NCBI GenBank assembly: GCA_046294345.1
Contig: JBKBJT010000001.1
Coordinates: 1-64,000, forward strand
Origin: Ferrovibrio sp046294345
Lineage (GTDB): Bacteria; Pseudomonadota; Alphaproteobacteria; Ferrovibrionales; Ferrovibrionaceae
DNA length: 64,000 nucleotides
Direction of reading: 5' to 3'
The notes below the pieces were generated by a model. It was not told the DNA's origin. It was given only the letters and a program-made list of their open reading frames with translations, and did no database searches. This document shows, in pieces, positions 1 to 8,042 of this stretch. How positions within the stretch are numbered: position 1 is the stretch's first letter; every line of letters begins with the position of its first letter. The position numbers and the translations under genes are program-made.

Positions 1-153
1 GCCGATCTGGACCCGAAACAGTTTGCCTATGAGCTGCAGGGCATTTTCCTGACGCTCAATTATTACCGCCGCCTGTTGCGCGACGGCTCCGCGGTCCAAC
101 GCGCCGAGCAGGCTTTTACCCAGCTGCTCGCCCGGTCAGCCGCAATCCACTGA
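1..153 (+). CDS. TetR-family regulator, C-terminal fragment (5' truncated by window edge)
   Basis: Only the last 50 codons are present, open from base 1 and closed by TGA. The fragment is helical and contains a stretch like FAYELQGIFLTLNYYRRLLR followed by AEQAFTQLL, which resembles the last two helices of TetR-type ligand-binding domains (dimerisation surface). The DNA-binding N-terminus lies outside the window, so the family call rests on C-terminal similarity only. The DUF1127 gene starts 26 bases downstream on the same strand, after an AAGAAAAGAG stretch. What this regulator controls cannot be judged. Confidence 0.5.
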   Translation, partial: ADLDPKQFAYELQGIFLTLNYYRRLLRDGSAVQRAEQAFTQLLARSAAIH

Positions 154-179
154 CTTAACAACAAGAAAAGAGCCTCCCC

Positions 180-599
180 ATGACCTACCACAGCGCTATC
201 GACTACCCCTCTGGTTCAGAAAAGCACGATCGTTCGTTAATTAAGCCATTCGCCCGGCCGAAGACGCCGTCGGCGCGGCCGCACCCCGACTGGCTGGCCT
301 CGCCCCTGGCCCCGCCGCCGAGCAAGGCCGAGCTGCGCTGGCTGGATGGCCTGCGCGACCCGGCCGCCCTACAGGGCCTTGACCGGCCGTGGTGGCAGAT
401 GATGCTGCCCGCCCTACGCACGGCCTTCGCCATCTGGCGGCAGCGCAGCCGCATGCGGCACGATCTGGCACAGATCGATGCCCACACCCTGCGCGATGCC
501 GGCATCTCGCCGGGCGCGGCAGCCTTCGAGGCGACCCAGCCTTTCTGGGCGACGCCGATCTCGCTGCGCGACATCGACGCCGAGCGTCCCACGGCCTGA
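180..599 (+). CDS. DUF1127 (YjiS-like) domain protein
   Basis: A 139-residue protein. The C-terminal half carries the DUF1127 pattern: a Trp/Arg-rich helix (IWRQRSRMRHDLAQID), then LRDAGIS and finally EATQPFW. In alphaproteobacteria small DUF1127 proteins are linked to RNA turnover, phosphate and carbon metabolism through sRNA binding, but most members are uncharacterised. The first 60 residues are low-complexity, Pro- and Arg-rich, and not family-typical. The ATG follows a purine-rich AAAAGAGCC stretch. It stands just downstream of the TetR fragment and may be co-transcribed with it. A second DUF1127 gene lies at 15415-15651. Confidence 0.75.
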   Translation: MTYHSAIDYPSGSEKHDRSLIKPFARPKTPSARPHPDWLASPLAPPPSKAELRWLDGLRDPAALQGLDRPWWQMMLPALRTAFAIWRQRSRMRHDLAQIDAHTLRDAGISPGAAAFEATQPFWATPISLRDIDAERPTA

Positions 600-686
600 A
601 GCTCGGCGCCTGACGTCGGGACCCTGGCCTGAACGGGTGATCGCCGCATCGCCATGCCGCGACCATCCGCCAGGCACGATCTTTTC

Positions 687-697
687 AATTGCATACA
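687..697. promoter_or_regulatory. AATTGCATACA motif upstream of the TAXI TRAP operon
   Basis: The 11-mer AATTGCATACA is repeated exactly at 22115-22125 upstream of the ABC transporter binding protein. ATTGnATnCAA-like palindromes are common GntR/FCD operators, so this is a candidate regulator site or part of a shared promoter. No binding evidence exists beyond the repetition and the position. Confidence 0.3.
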
Positions 698-739
698 AAA
701 GCGATCAATGCGTTGATCCTTTGTCTGCGGCTTCGTAAG

Positions 740-766
740 CTGTCGGTCCGACAATCGGACCGACAG
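740..766. promoter_or_regulatory. Perfect 12+12 bp inverted repeat, candidate GntR/FCD operator
   Basis: CTGTCGGTCCGA (740-751) is separated by CAA from its exact reverse complement TCGGACCGACAG (755-766). It ends 30 bases before the ATG of the TRAP permease. It contains GTCCGACAATC (746-756), found again inside ATTGTCCGACAAT at 20704-20716 between a GntR gene and a serine hydrolase. GTCnGAC is the core of many FadR/FCD-type operators. As RNA it would also form a stable hairpin, but no T-run follows. Confidence 0.6.
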
Positions 767-796
767 CAAGCAGGTCCGGGCACGGGGAGGAAAAGA

Positions 797-2836
797 ATGT
801 CACAGGGTTTCGGCGCGCAGGGTGCCGATCATTCGGCGCGTGGCCAGGATTCCGGCCGTAACGGCGCCGCACCCCCGCCCCAGGATCAGATGGTCGAGGA
901 ACTGGCGTATCGCCGGCTGTCGCCGCTGATGCGGGCCATCTTCGTGCTGATGACCCTGCTGACCCTCGTCATGGTGCTGAACCAGCAGTTCAACCTGCGC
1001 CTCTTTGATGTCACGCTGATCGAGAACCGTTACCTGTTCCTGCTGGCGGCGATCACCTTGCCGCTGGTTTTCCTCGCCTATCCCTGGCGGCCGAAGGATG
1101 CCGCCAGCGGCAAGGTCGCACTGCATGATATCGCCCTGGCGCTGGCCAGCCTGGCCGCCATCGGCTGGTTCGCCTGGGTGGCGGAGGACATCCTGGCCGA
1201 GGGCTGGGAATTCGCCCCGCCGCTGACAGCGCAGATCCTGGGCGGCGTGCTGTGGGTGATCATCCTTGAGGCCCTGCGCCGCACCGGCGGCATGATGATT
1301 TTCATCATCGTGGCCGTGATGTCCCTCTACCCGGTCTTCGCCGACAGCATGCCCGGCCCGATCCGCGGCATCCAGCAGAGCCTGGAAGACACCTTCGCCT
1401 ATCATATCGTGTCGTCGGAAAGCGCCTTCGGTATCCCGATGCGGGCCTTCGGCGAGATCGTGATCGGCTTCATCGTCTTCGGCGTGGCGCTGAACCACAC
1501 CGGCGGCGGCAAATTCTTCAACGACCTCGCCTTCGCGCTGGTCGGCCGGGTGCGCGGCGGCGCAGCGCAGGTGGGCGTGATCTCGTCGGGCCTGCAGGGC
1601 TCGATCTCGGGCAGCGTGATCTCGAACGTGATCTCGTCGGGCGTCGTCACCATCCCGGCGATGAAGCGCACCGGCTTCCGCGCCGACTATGCCGGCGGCG
1701 TCGAGGCTGTGGCCAGCACCGGTGCGGTGCTGATGCCGCCGGTGATGGGCTCGACCGCTTTTGTGATGGCCAGCTTCCTAGGCATCTCCTACACCGAGAT
1801 CGCGTTGGCCGCCGCCATTCCCGGCCTGCTGTTCTATTTCAGCCTCGTCGTGCAGATCGACGCCTATGCCGCGCGCCAGGGCCTGAAGGGCCTGAAGAAA
1901 TCCGAGCTGCCGTCGCTCTCCGAAACGCTGAAGGCCGGCTGGCTCTATATCCTCGTCTTCCTGGTGCTGATCTTCCTGATGGTGTGGCAGCAGCGCGAGG
2001 CCGTCGCCCCCTTTGCCGCCACCGCCCTGCTGCTGGTGATCAACCAGATCCTGCCGAAAAACCGCCTGGGCTGGGAAAAGCTGCTCGATCTGCTGGCCGC
2101 CACTGGCCGGGCGCTGGCCGAACTGGTCGCCATCCTGGCCGGCGTGGGCTTCATCATCGGCGCCTTCTCGGTCACTGGCCTCGCCGGCACGCTGGCCAAC
2201 GACCTGGTCTATCTCGCCGGCGATAATGCCCTGATCCTGCTGCTGATGGGCGCGCTGACCAGCTTCGTCTTCGGCATGGGGATGACGGTGACGGCCTGCT
2301 ACATCTTCCTCGCCATCGTGCTGGCGCCGCCGCTGGTGAAGGCCGGGCTCGATCCGCTGGCCGTGCATCTGTTCATCATGTACTGGGGCATGATCTCCTT
2401 CATCACGCCGCCGGTGGCGCTGGCCACCTTCGCCGCTTCCTCCATCGCCCGTACCTCGCCGTTCAAGATCGGCTTCCAGGCCATGCGGCTGGGTGCTGCG
2501 ATCTACATCATCCCCTTCTTCTTCGCCCTCAACCCGGCGCTGATCCTCAAGGGCGAACCGATGGAGGTGGTCTCGGTGATCGTGAGTGCCGCGCTGGGCG
2601 TGGCGCTGATCTCCAGTGCGATGCAGGGCTACCTGTTCGGCGCCGGCCGCCTGGACGGATCGCCGCTGCGGCTGCTGGCGCGCGCCATGCTTCTGGTGGC
2701 CGGCTTCGCGCTCGCCGTGCCCGGCGGCAACCTCATTCCCGTCAGCAACCTGACTCTGGCGGCCATCGGCGTGGTCCTTGCCCTCGCCGCCTTCCTGCTG
2801 CTCCGGCTGACCAACCGCAATACCGTCACCGCATGA
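797..2836 (+). CDS. TRAP transporter fused permease (DctQ-DctM type, TAXI system)
   Basis: A 679-residue inner-membrane protein. After about 45 polar residues come roughly four hydrophobic helices (DctQ-like) and then a long DctM-like array with GSISGSVISNVISSG and GGVEAVASTGAVLMPPVMG, hallmarks of the TRAP 4TM/12TM fusion family. These permeases use ion gradients to import substrates delivered by a periplasmic receptor. An in-frame ATG exists at 689, but the ATG at 797 has a GGGGAGGAAAAGA ribosome-binding region and keeps the inverted repeat upstream, so 797 was chosen. The TAXI receptor follows 32 bases downstream. The substrate is unknown; TAXI systems often carry dicarboxylates or glutamate-like acids. 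Confidence 0.9.
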   Translation: MSQGFGAQGADHSARGQDSGRNGAAPPPQDQMVEELAYRRLSPLMRAIFVLMTLLTLVMVLNQQFNLRLFDVTLIENRYLFLLAAITLPLVFLAYPWRPKDAASGKVALHDIALALASLAAIGWFAWVAEDILAEGWEFAPPLTAQILGGVLWVIILEALRRTGGMMIFIIVAVMSLYPVFADSMPGPIRGIQQSLEDTFAYHIVSSESAFGIPMRAFGEIVIGFIVFGVALNHTGGGKFFNDLAFALVGRVRGGAAQVGVISSGLQGSISGSVISNVISSGVVTIPAMKRTGFRADYAGGVEAVASTGAVLMPPVMGSTAFVMASFLGISYTEIALAAAIPGLLFYFSLVVQIDAYAARQGLKGLKKSELPSLSETLKAGWLYILVFLVLIFLMVWQQREAVAPFAATALLLVINQILPKNRLGWEKLLDLLAATGRALAELVAILAGVGFIIGAFSVTGLAGTLANDLVYLAGDNALILLLMGALTSFVFGMGMTVTACYIFLAIVLAPPLVKAGLDPLAVHLFIMYWGMISFITPPVALATFAASSIARTSPFKIGFQAMRLGAAIYIIPFFFALNPALILKGEPMEVVSVIVSAALGVALISSAMQGYLFGAGRLDGSPLRLLARAMLLVAGFALAVPGGNLIPVSNLTLAAIGVVLALAAFLLLRLTNRNTVTA

Positions 2837-2868
2837 CCAAGAGTAAAAACACGAGGAGGAAACCGAAG

Positions 2869-4026
2869 ATGCGTCACACCAAAACCTTTGCCCTGCTGGG
2901 GGCCGTCGCGGCGCTTGCCGTGTCGACATCGGCATTTGCGCAGAAGCTGCCCGACCAGCTGACCTGGACCGCCTATGACGTGGGCTCAGGCGGCTACAAC
3001 CAGGCGGTCGCCATCGGCAATGCGCTGAAGAACAAGCAGGGCGTGACCCTGCGCGTGCTGCCCGGCAAGAACGACGTGTCGCGCACCGTGCCGCTGCGCG
3101 AGGGCAAGGCGCCCTTCTCGGCCAACGGCGTCGGCGGCACCTACATGGCGCAGGAAGGCATGTATGAGTTCGGTGCCAAGGACTGGGGTCCGCAACCGGT
3201 GCGTTCGCTGCTGCTGAACAATTCCGACGCGCTGCTCACCGTGGCCGTGGCCAAGGATACCGGCGTGAAGACCATCGCCGACCTGAAGGGCAAGCGGGTG
3301 GCCTGGGTGGTCGGTGCGCCGTCGTTGAACCAGAACATCACCGCGCTGCTCGCGTTCGCCAACCTGACCTGGAACGACGTGCAGAAGGTGGAATTCGGCG
3401 GCTTCGGTCAGGCGATGGACGGCATCATCAACAACCAGGTGGATGCCGCCTTCACCTCGACCATCTCGGGCAAGGCCTTCCAGATCGAATCCTCGCCGCG
3501 CGGCATCACCTGGCCGGTGGTTCCGCACAACGACAAGGAAGGCTGGAAGCGCCTGAAGGCCAAGGCGCCGTTCTATGTGCCGTTCATGGGCACCGAGGGC
3601 GCCGGCCTGTCGAAGGACAAGCCGGTGGAAGGCGCGACCTATCCCTATCCGGTGCTGATGACCTACGACAAGGTCGATGCCGGGCAGGTCTATGCCATGA
3701 CCAAGGCGATGGTCGAACTGTTCAACGACTACAAGGACGCCGCGCCGGGCAACGTGGGCTGGGACATCAAGCGCCAGGTCTTCGACTGGGTGGTGCCGGT
3801 ACACGAGGGCGCCATCAAGTACTTCAAGGAGATCAAGGTCTGGAAGCCCGAATACGACAAGAGCAACGCCGACCTGCTCAAGCGCCAGAAGGTGCTGGCG
3901 GATGCCTGGGCCGCGCACCAGAAGGCCACTTACGCCGACGACAAGGCGGCGATGAGCGGCTGGCAGAAGATCCGCGCCGAGGCCCTGACCAAGGCCGGCA
4001 TGGAACCCGTGCTGACCGAATGGTAA
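2869..4026 (+). CDS. TAXI-family TRAP transporter solute receptor
   Basis: A 385-residue periplasmic protein with a Sec signal peptide (MRHTKTFALLGAV..., cleavage near SAFAQ). The mature part has the TAXI receptor features: YDVGSGGYNQAVAIGNAL near the start, then TIADLKGKRVAWVVGAPSLNQ and VDAAFTSTISGKAFQIESS. It captures the substrate for the fused permease encoded just upstream. The ATG at 2869 lies behind AGGAGGAAACCGAAG, a better start than the in-frame ATG at 2833. At 385 residues it is longer than many TAXI receptors (about 320), with a charged C-terminal extension. A terminator follows at 4053, so permease and receptor form a two-gene operon. Confidence 0.9.
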   Translation: MRHTKTFALLGAVAALAVSTSAFAQKLPDQLTWTAYDVGSGGYNQAVAIGNALKNKQGVTLRVLPGKNDVSRTVPLREGKAPFSANGVGGTYMAQEGMYEFGAKDWGPQPVRSLLLNNSDALLTVAVAKDTGVKTIADLKGKRVAWVVGAPSLNQNITALLAFANLTWNDVQKVEFGGFGQAMDGIINNQVDAAFTSTISGKAFQIESSPRGITWPVVPHNDKEGWKRLKAKAPFYVPFMGTEGAGLSKDKPVEGATYPYPVLMTYDKVDAGQVYAMTKAMVELFNDYKDAAPGNVGWDIKRQVFDWVVPVHEGAIKYFKEIKVWKPEYDKSNADLLKRQKVLADAWAAHQKATYADDKAAMSGWQKIRAEALTKAGMEPVLTEW

Positions 4027-4052
4027 GCGCAGCGATCACCGTGTGATACCCG

Positions 4053-4087
4053 ACGGCCCGCCCTCACCGGCGGGCCGTTTGAGTTTT
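4053..4087 (+). terminator. Rho-independent terminator after the TAXI operon
   Basis: ACGGCCCGCC (4053-4062) pairs perfectly with GGCGGGCCGT (4069-4078) across a six-base loop and is followed by TTTGAGTTTT. It lies 27 bases after the receptor stop codon. Its position also argues against any start for the next gene before about 4090. Confidence 0.85.
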
Positions 4088-4150
4088 ATGCAATTGCAGC
4101 CGGACAATTCCGCGCTTTGCGGCCGTTCCTTCCCGCCTTACGCTGGCCAC

Positions 4151-4666
4151 ATGACCAGCACCGACATCCTGCTTGAGCATGTGCGCCGCATGGCGCGCTA
4201 CAACGCCTGGGCCAATGGCCGCATCTATGACGCCTGCGCCGCGCTGCCGGCGGCAGACTATTACGCCGCGCGGCCCAGCTTCTTCGGCTCGATCCACGCC
4301 ACGCTGAACCACATCCTGGTGGGCGACAGCGTCTGGCTCGGCCGCTTCAGCGGCAAACCCGCCAGCCATGTAAAGGCGTTGAACCAGATCCTGCACGAGG
4401 ATTTCGCCGGCCTGCGCCAGGCGCGGCAAACCAAGGATGCCGAGATCATCGCCTATTGCGACGGGCTGGATGCGGCCGCCCTGGCATCGACCTTTTCCTA
4501 CACCAACATGCGCGGCGAACCCTTCACCGATCCGCTGCTGCCGCCGCTGATGCATTTCTTCAATCACCAGACCCATCATCGCGGCCAGGTGCATGGCCTG
4601 CTGAGCCATGCCGGCGCCAACCCGCCGGAACTCGACCTGATCTATTTCCTGCGCGTAAAGCCCTAG
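4151..4666 (+). CDS. DinB-family putative metal-dependent protein
   Basis: A 171-residue protein of the DinB/DfsB-like four-helix fold. It starts with the typical MARYNAWANGRIYDA helix, and has candidate metal ligands H54 (in TLNHILVGD), H139 and H143 in the closing motif NHQTHHRGQVHGLL. Family members include thiol-dependent transferases and hydrolases, but the enzymatic role of most is unknown. The ATG at 4151 gives the canonical N-terminus; an upstream in-frame ATG at 4043 would run through the terminator. The stop overlaps the convergent PAS_5 gene by four bases. Located in the cytoplasm. Confidence 0.85.
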   Translation: MTSTDILLEHVRRMARYNAWANGRIYDACAALPAADYYAARPSFFGSIHATLNHILVGDSVWLGRFSGKPASHVKALNQILHEDFAGLRQARQTKDAEIIAYCDGLDAAALASTFSYTNMRGEPFTDPLLPPLMHFFNHQTHHRGQVHGLLSHAGANPPELDLIYFLRVKP

Positions 4667-5202
4667 AGCGAATCCCCGTCCGACCGCACCGGTGCATCGG
4701 AGGGATAGATCTGGCCCGCCACCAGGCGGTCGATCCGGCCGCTCTGCGGATCGGCCAGCGGCAGCACCAGATATTCCAGCGCATAATTCCTGCCGGCGAT
4801 CTCGCGGCGCGCCCGCACATGTACCGGCCGACGCGACTCCACGACGACGGCGCAGGATCGCGGCCCCACCCTGGCCAGCACCGCATCGGTATGTTCGTCC
4901 ATCCAGGTTCCGGTGACATCGCGGCCGCGACGCGCCACCAGCGGCGCGCCCACAAAGCGGTAGCGGAAACGCGGGCGGCCATCCGCTTGCGGCACCGCAT
5001 CGAAGATCACGATCTGGCCCTGCATATAGGCCAGCCGCTGCAGGTCGGCGAAATCATGGCCGGGCAGGCTGTCCGGTGGCGAGGCGTTCAGCCAGTCGGC
5101 CAGCAGGCGGCGCAGCAACGGATGCCGCAATTCCACCGTGGAGACGAGGATGTCGTATCCTGCCTCTGTGGTGTGCGGTTCCGGAGTCTGCTTTTCCGGC
5201 AT
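4663..5202 (-). CDS. PAS_5-type PAS domain protein
   Basis: A 179-residue soluble protein with the PAS_5 (PF07310-like) layout of alphaproteobacteria: a helical start (PLLRRLLADW), LQRLAYMQGQIVIFDA, the core RFRYRFVGAPLVARRG, DVTGTWMDE, and a beta-strand YLVLPLAD. It has no output domain, so it is a stand-alone sensor or adaptor of unknown ligand. The ATG at 5202 lies four bases after the threonine synthase stop with GAGG upstream, which suggests translational coupling with thrC. Three further PAS_5 genes are at 27716, 53138 and 54693. Confidence 0.75.
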   Translation of the reverse strand: MPEKQTPEPHTTEAGYDILVSTVELRHPLLRRLLADWLNASPPDSLPGHDFADLQRLAYMQGQIVIFDAVPQADGRPRFRYRFVGAPLVARRGRDVTGTWMDEHTDAVLARVGPRSCAVVVESRRPVHVRARREIAGRNYALEYLVLPLADPQSGRIDRLVAGQIYPSDAPVRSDGDSL

Positions 5203-5206
5203 GCTG

Positions 5207-6466
5207 TCACAGCCTCGCGAAATCAATCGCGCCATGGCGGTCGAGCGGCTGGCCGCCATCGGGCATCGGGTATTTCAGACCCGCCGCGCAGTTCCACAGC
5301 ACCACGCGATCGCTCTTTTTCACCTTGCCCTCCGCCAGGGCCTGCTTGTAGGCGGCATAGGTGGCCGCCCCCTCGGGGCACATCAGGAAACCTTCCTGTT
5401 TCGCCACCTCGTTCAGGGCAGATGTGATCGCGGCATCCTCCACGGCCATGGCGAAACCGCTGGAATTGCGCACGGCATCGAGAATGAGGAAATCGCCGAT
5501 GGCCGCCGGCACGCGGATGCCGGCCGCCACCGTATGGGCGTTCTCCCAGAGTTTCGCGTGGCGCTCGTTGCCCTCAAACGCCCGCACGATGGGGGCGCAG
5601 CCGGCGGCCTGCACGGCGATCATCTTCGGGCGTTTGGAACCGATGAAGCCGATGGCCTCCAGTTCCTCGAACGCCTTCCACATGCCGATCAGGCCGGTAC
5701 CGCCGCCTGTCGGATAGAAGATGGCATCGGGCAGCTCCCAGCCGAGCTGTTCGGCCAGTTCCAGCCCCATCGTCTTCTTGCCCTCGATGCGGTAGGGCTC
5801 CTTCAGCGTGGAAGTGTCGAACCAGCCGGCGACTTCCTTGCCGGCACCGACCAGTTTGCCGCAATCGTTGATCAGGCCGTTGACCTTGTAGAGCCGCGCG
5901 CCCTGCAGCGCGATCTCGTTCATGTTCACCTGCGGCGTGTCGTCGGGGCAGAACACCACGGTTTCGATGCCGGCCCGGCTGGCATAGGCGGCGAGCGCCG
6001 CGCCGGCATTGCCGTTGGTGGGCATGGCCATCTTCTTCACGCCCAGCTCTTTCGCCATGCACACGGCCAGCGCCAGGCCACGCGCCTTGAACGAGCCGGT
6101 CGGCAGGCGGCCTTCATCCTTCACGATGATCTCGCCGCTGACGCCCAACGCCTTGGCCAGGCGCGGCAGGGTGAGGATCGGCGTCATCACCTCGCCCAGG
6201 GAGACCACATTCTCGGTCTTGCGCACCGGCAGCATTTCACGATAGCGCCACCAGTTCGGGGCGCGGGAGGCGATCTTCTCTTTCGTCAGCGCCGCCTTCA
6301 CCCCGGCCAGGTCGTAACGCACCAGGATCGGATAACCCCTGGGCGACAGGTTATGCAGGGTATCGGCCGGCAGCCGCTCGCCCGTCATGCCGCATTCCAG
6401 ATGGCTGACGAAGGTGGGGGTATCGGGAATGAGGGGCTGTGAAACGGGGCTGGGCGTGGCGGTCAT
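5207..6466 (-). CDS. thrC: Threonine synthase
   Basis: A 419-residue fold-type II PLP enzyme converting O-phospho-L-homoserine to threonine. The PLP lysine is K127 in PTGSFKARG. MPTNGNAGAALAAYASRAG is the family's Asn/Gly loop and YPTGGGTGLIGMWKAFEE is the phosphate-binding glycine loop. The N-terminal LECGMTGERLPADTLHNLSP motif is a Cys-containing segment seen in the shorter archaeal/plant-like threonine synthases. It is transcribed leftward with the PAS_5 gene four bases downstream. No clear Shine-Dalgarno sequence precedes the ATG. No hom or thrB is nearby. Confidence 0.9.
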   Translation of the reverse strand: MTATPSPVSQPLIPDTPTFVSHLECGMTGERLPADTLHNLSPRGYPILVRYDLAGVKAALTKEKIASRAPNWWRYREMLPVRKTENVVSLGEVMTPILTLPRLAKALGVSGEIIVKDEGRLPTGSFKARGLALAVCMAKELGVKKMAMPTNGNAGAALAAYASRAGIETVVFCPDDTPQVNMNEIALQGARLYKVNGLINDCGKLVGAGKEVAGWFDTSTLKEPYRIEGKKTMGLELAEQLGWELPDAIFYPTGGGTGLIGMWKAFEELEAIGFIGSKRPKMIAVQAAGCAPIVRAFEGNERHAKLWENAHTVAAGIRVPAAIGDFLILDAVRNSSGFAMAVEDAAITSALNEVAKQEGFLMCPEGAATYAAYKQALAEGKVKKSDRVVLWNCAAGLKYPMPDGGQPLDRHGAIDFARL

Positions 6467-6570
6467 GACGGAGCAATAAGCCTATGTGGTTGAACGGGCC
6501 GGAAAATTGTTCGAATCGTAGCATGAGCCTGTGCCAGTCGGGAGAGCGGGATCGCCGCGATGCCGTTTGC

Positions 6571-6700
6571 GACCGTTTTGAACCATTCCGGTCCGTTTGG
6601 GTCCGTTTTGAACCATCCGGGTCCATTTGGGTCCATTTCAGCCCATCCGGGTCGATCCAGGTCCATTTCGGTCCATTCAGGTTCGTTTGAGTTCGTTTCC
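6571..6700. repeat. 10-bp tandem repeat, 13 units, degenerate consensus GTCCATTTGG
   Basis: Bases 6571-6700 divide into thirteen consecutive 10-base units without a single indel. Examples are GTCCGTTTGG, GTCCGTTTTG, GTCCATTTGG, GTCCATTTCA, GTCCATTCAG and GTTCGTTTGA. The period is close to one helical turn, so the T-tracts fall on one face of the DNA. It lies upstream of thrC (leftward) and of the GFA gene (rightward). A reading frame runs through it on both strands only because the array is stop-free. The flank at 6467-6570 shows nothing else. Confidence 0.85.
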
Positions 6701-6727
6701 ACTCTGCCCTGCCCGACGGGCGGGATA

Positions 6728-6785
6728 TGCAACTAGGAATATAAAGTTTGATAAATTAGAACATATATAGTACGAATGGCCTGAC
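6728..6785. promoter_or_regulatory. AT-rich segment upstream of the GFA gene
   Basis: Within otherwise high-GC DNA this stretch (for example GGAATATAAAGTTTGATAAA and ACATATATAGTACGAA) is strongly AT-rich and is the likely promoter region for the GFA gene starting at 6878. No confident -35/-10 pair can be assigned. From here to 6877 I see no gene. Confidence 0.35.
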
Positions 6786-6877
6786 AAGACAAGGCCGGCA
6801 TTGGATTAGGCGACAGATTGACTTGGACGCCGCCGCCGGCCATCACACCGGCAGGATTGCATCACGGGAGGACGGAC

Positions 6878-7240
6878 ATGGCGGAAGCCACGATTCACAA
6901 GGGCGGCTGCCATTGCGGCGCGGTGCGTTATGAGGTGAGCACGGCACTGGATACGCCGGTGATCTCGTGCAACTGCTCGATCTGCCAGAAGAAGGGCACG
7001 CTCTTAAGCTTCGTGCCGGCCGACGCCTTCAAGCTGCTGAGCGGCAAGGATGCCGTGCAGGATTACCAGTTCAACACGAAGAACATCCATCACCTGTTCT
7101 GCAAGACCTGCGGCGTGACATCGTTCGCCACCGGCACGGCGCCAAACGGCACGCGCATGGTGGCCGTCAACGTGCGCTGCCTGGACGATGTGGACCTGAA
7201 ATCTTTGCAGGTGATGGAGTATGATGGAAAAAACGCCTGA
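6878..7240 (+). CDS. GFA/CENP-V family zinc enzyme
   Basis: A 120-residue protein with the complete glutathione-dependent formaldehyde-activating (GFA) cysteine pattern: C11 and C13 in GGCHCGAVRYEV, C31/C33/C36 in CNCSICQKKG, and C75/C78 in FCKTCGV. These bind the structural and catalytic zinc ions; family members act in S-hydroxymethylglutathione formation or related carbon-sulphur chemistry. The ATG at 6878 follows GGGAGGACGGAC, so the in-frame upstream ATG at 6818 is less likely. The AT-rich HEPN-like gene starts 15 bases after its stop. Confidence 0.88.
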   Translation: MAEATIHKGGCHCGAVRYEVSTALDTPVISCNCSICQKKGTLLSFVPADAFKLLSGKDAVQDYQFNTKNIHHLFCKTCGVTSFATGTAPNGTRMVAVNVRCLDDVDLKSLQVMEYDGKNA

Positions 7241-7255
7241 GCATCGGGAGGGACA

Positions 7256-8038
7256 TTGAACAAAAACAATAACGCCGACCCCATCTCGGAGGGCTTCCGT
7301 AATCCGCCTGACAATATTACTGACCCTTGCTTAGTTTATATGGCACGGGTGATGGATTTACGTAAATTTATCGCGTTCGTATTCGGATATATAAAGACTT
7401 CGGCTGAGCTAGCGAAACTTATACCGGAAGATCAGCATAAGCAGCTTCATGAGGGCACATTTAAACTGCTCCGCTATAGTTATTCTGAGCACCGACAATT
7501 AGTTAACGAAATCATGCTTTCACGAGCAGTTGAATCATTCGATCTCTATCTAACAACCATATTGCGCGACATTTTCATCGCTCGTCCGGAAATGTTGAAA
7601 TCCGAGGCCACGGTTGACATTTCAACTATCATAGACGCTGGCAATTATGAGAATCTCATTTGGCAAATCGTTGATCGAAAGGTGCACGATCTTTCTTATA
7701 AGTCGCTTTCTGATTTGCGCAAATTTATTACCAGTCGGACAAATATAGACATATTCTCAAGCGAATCGATGTTTGAGATAGTTCTTATTGCATCAGAAAT
7801 TCGGAATCTGATCGCACACAATGATTGCGTCATAAATGATCAATTCAAATCAAAGATCGGTACTACCAAAATTCCTCTAGATGTCACCAGTACTGGAAAA
7901 ATAAAAATTGACGATGAATGGCTCAGAAGGGCGAGTTATACGCTTGATGGGATTGTTTTTCGTTTTGATGAACTAGCTTCGAAGAAGTTCGATCTGTTAA
8001 CGCGGTTTCGTTCGGGGGCCTTTCTCCTCCGAGATTAA
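7256..8038 (+). CDS. HEPN-like protein with RX4H motif, AT-rich, probably acquired
   Basis: A 260-residue soluble, largely alpha-helical protein. Residues 179-190 read ASEIRNLIAHND, so R183 and H188 form the RX4H motif of HEPN domains, many of which are RNases in toxin-antitoxin, abortive-infection or CRISPR-linked systems. The preceding helices, including AVESFDLYLTTILRDIF, fit a HEPN bundle and recall RiboL-PSP-like or MAE-type HEPN proteins. Start TTG at 7256 after GGGAGGG; no ATG lies near it. Base composition is far more AT-rich than its neighbours, with frequent A/T-ending codons, which suggests transfer. No partner gene is next to it. RNase activity is inference. Confidence 0.6.
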   Translation: MNKNNNADPISEGFRNPPDNITDPCLVYMARVMDLRKFIAFVFGYIKTSAELAKLIPEDQHKQLHEGTFKLLRYSYSEHRQLVNEIMLSRAVESFDLYLTTILRDIFIARPEMLKSEATVDISTIIDAGNYENLIWQIVDRKVHDLSYKSLSDLRKFITSRTNIDIFSSESMFEIVLIASEIRNLIAHNDCVINDQFKSKIGTTKIPLDVTSTGKIKIDDEWLRRASYTLDGIVFRFDELASKKFDLLTRFRSGAFLLRD

Positions 8039-8042
8039 TGAC

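Noticed and set aside
5138..6442. 434-codon plus-strand frame opposite thrC
   Set aside because: Antisense shadow; threonine synthase on the other strand has all motifs.
6484..6690. Possible protein with repeated WVxF units from the 10-bp array
   Set aside because: The array is stop-free in several frames and a 10-base period shifts frame at each unit; no ribosome site or family support.
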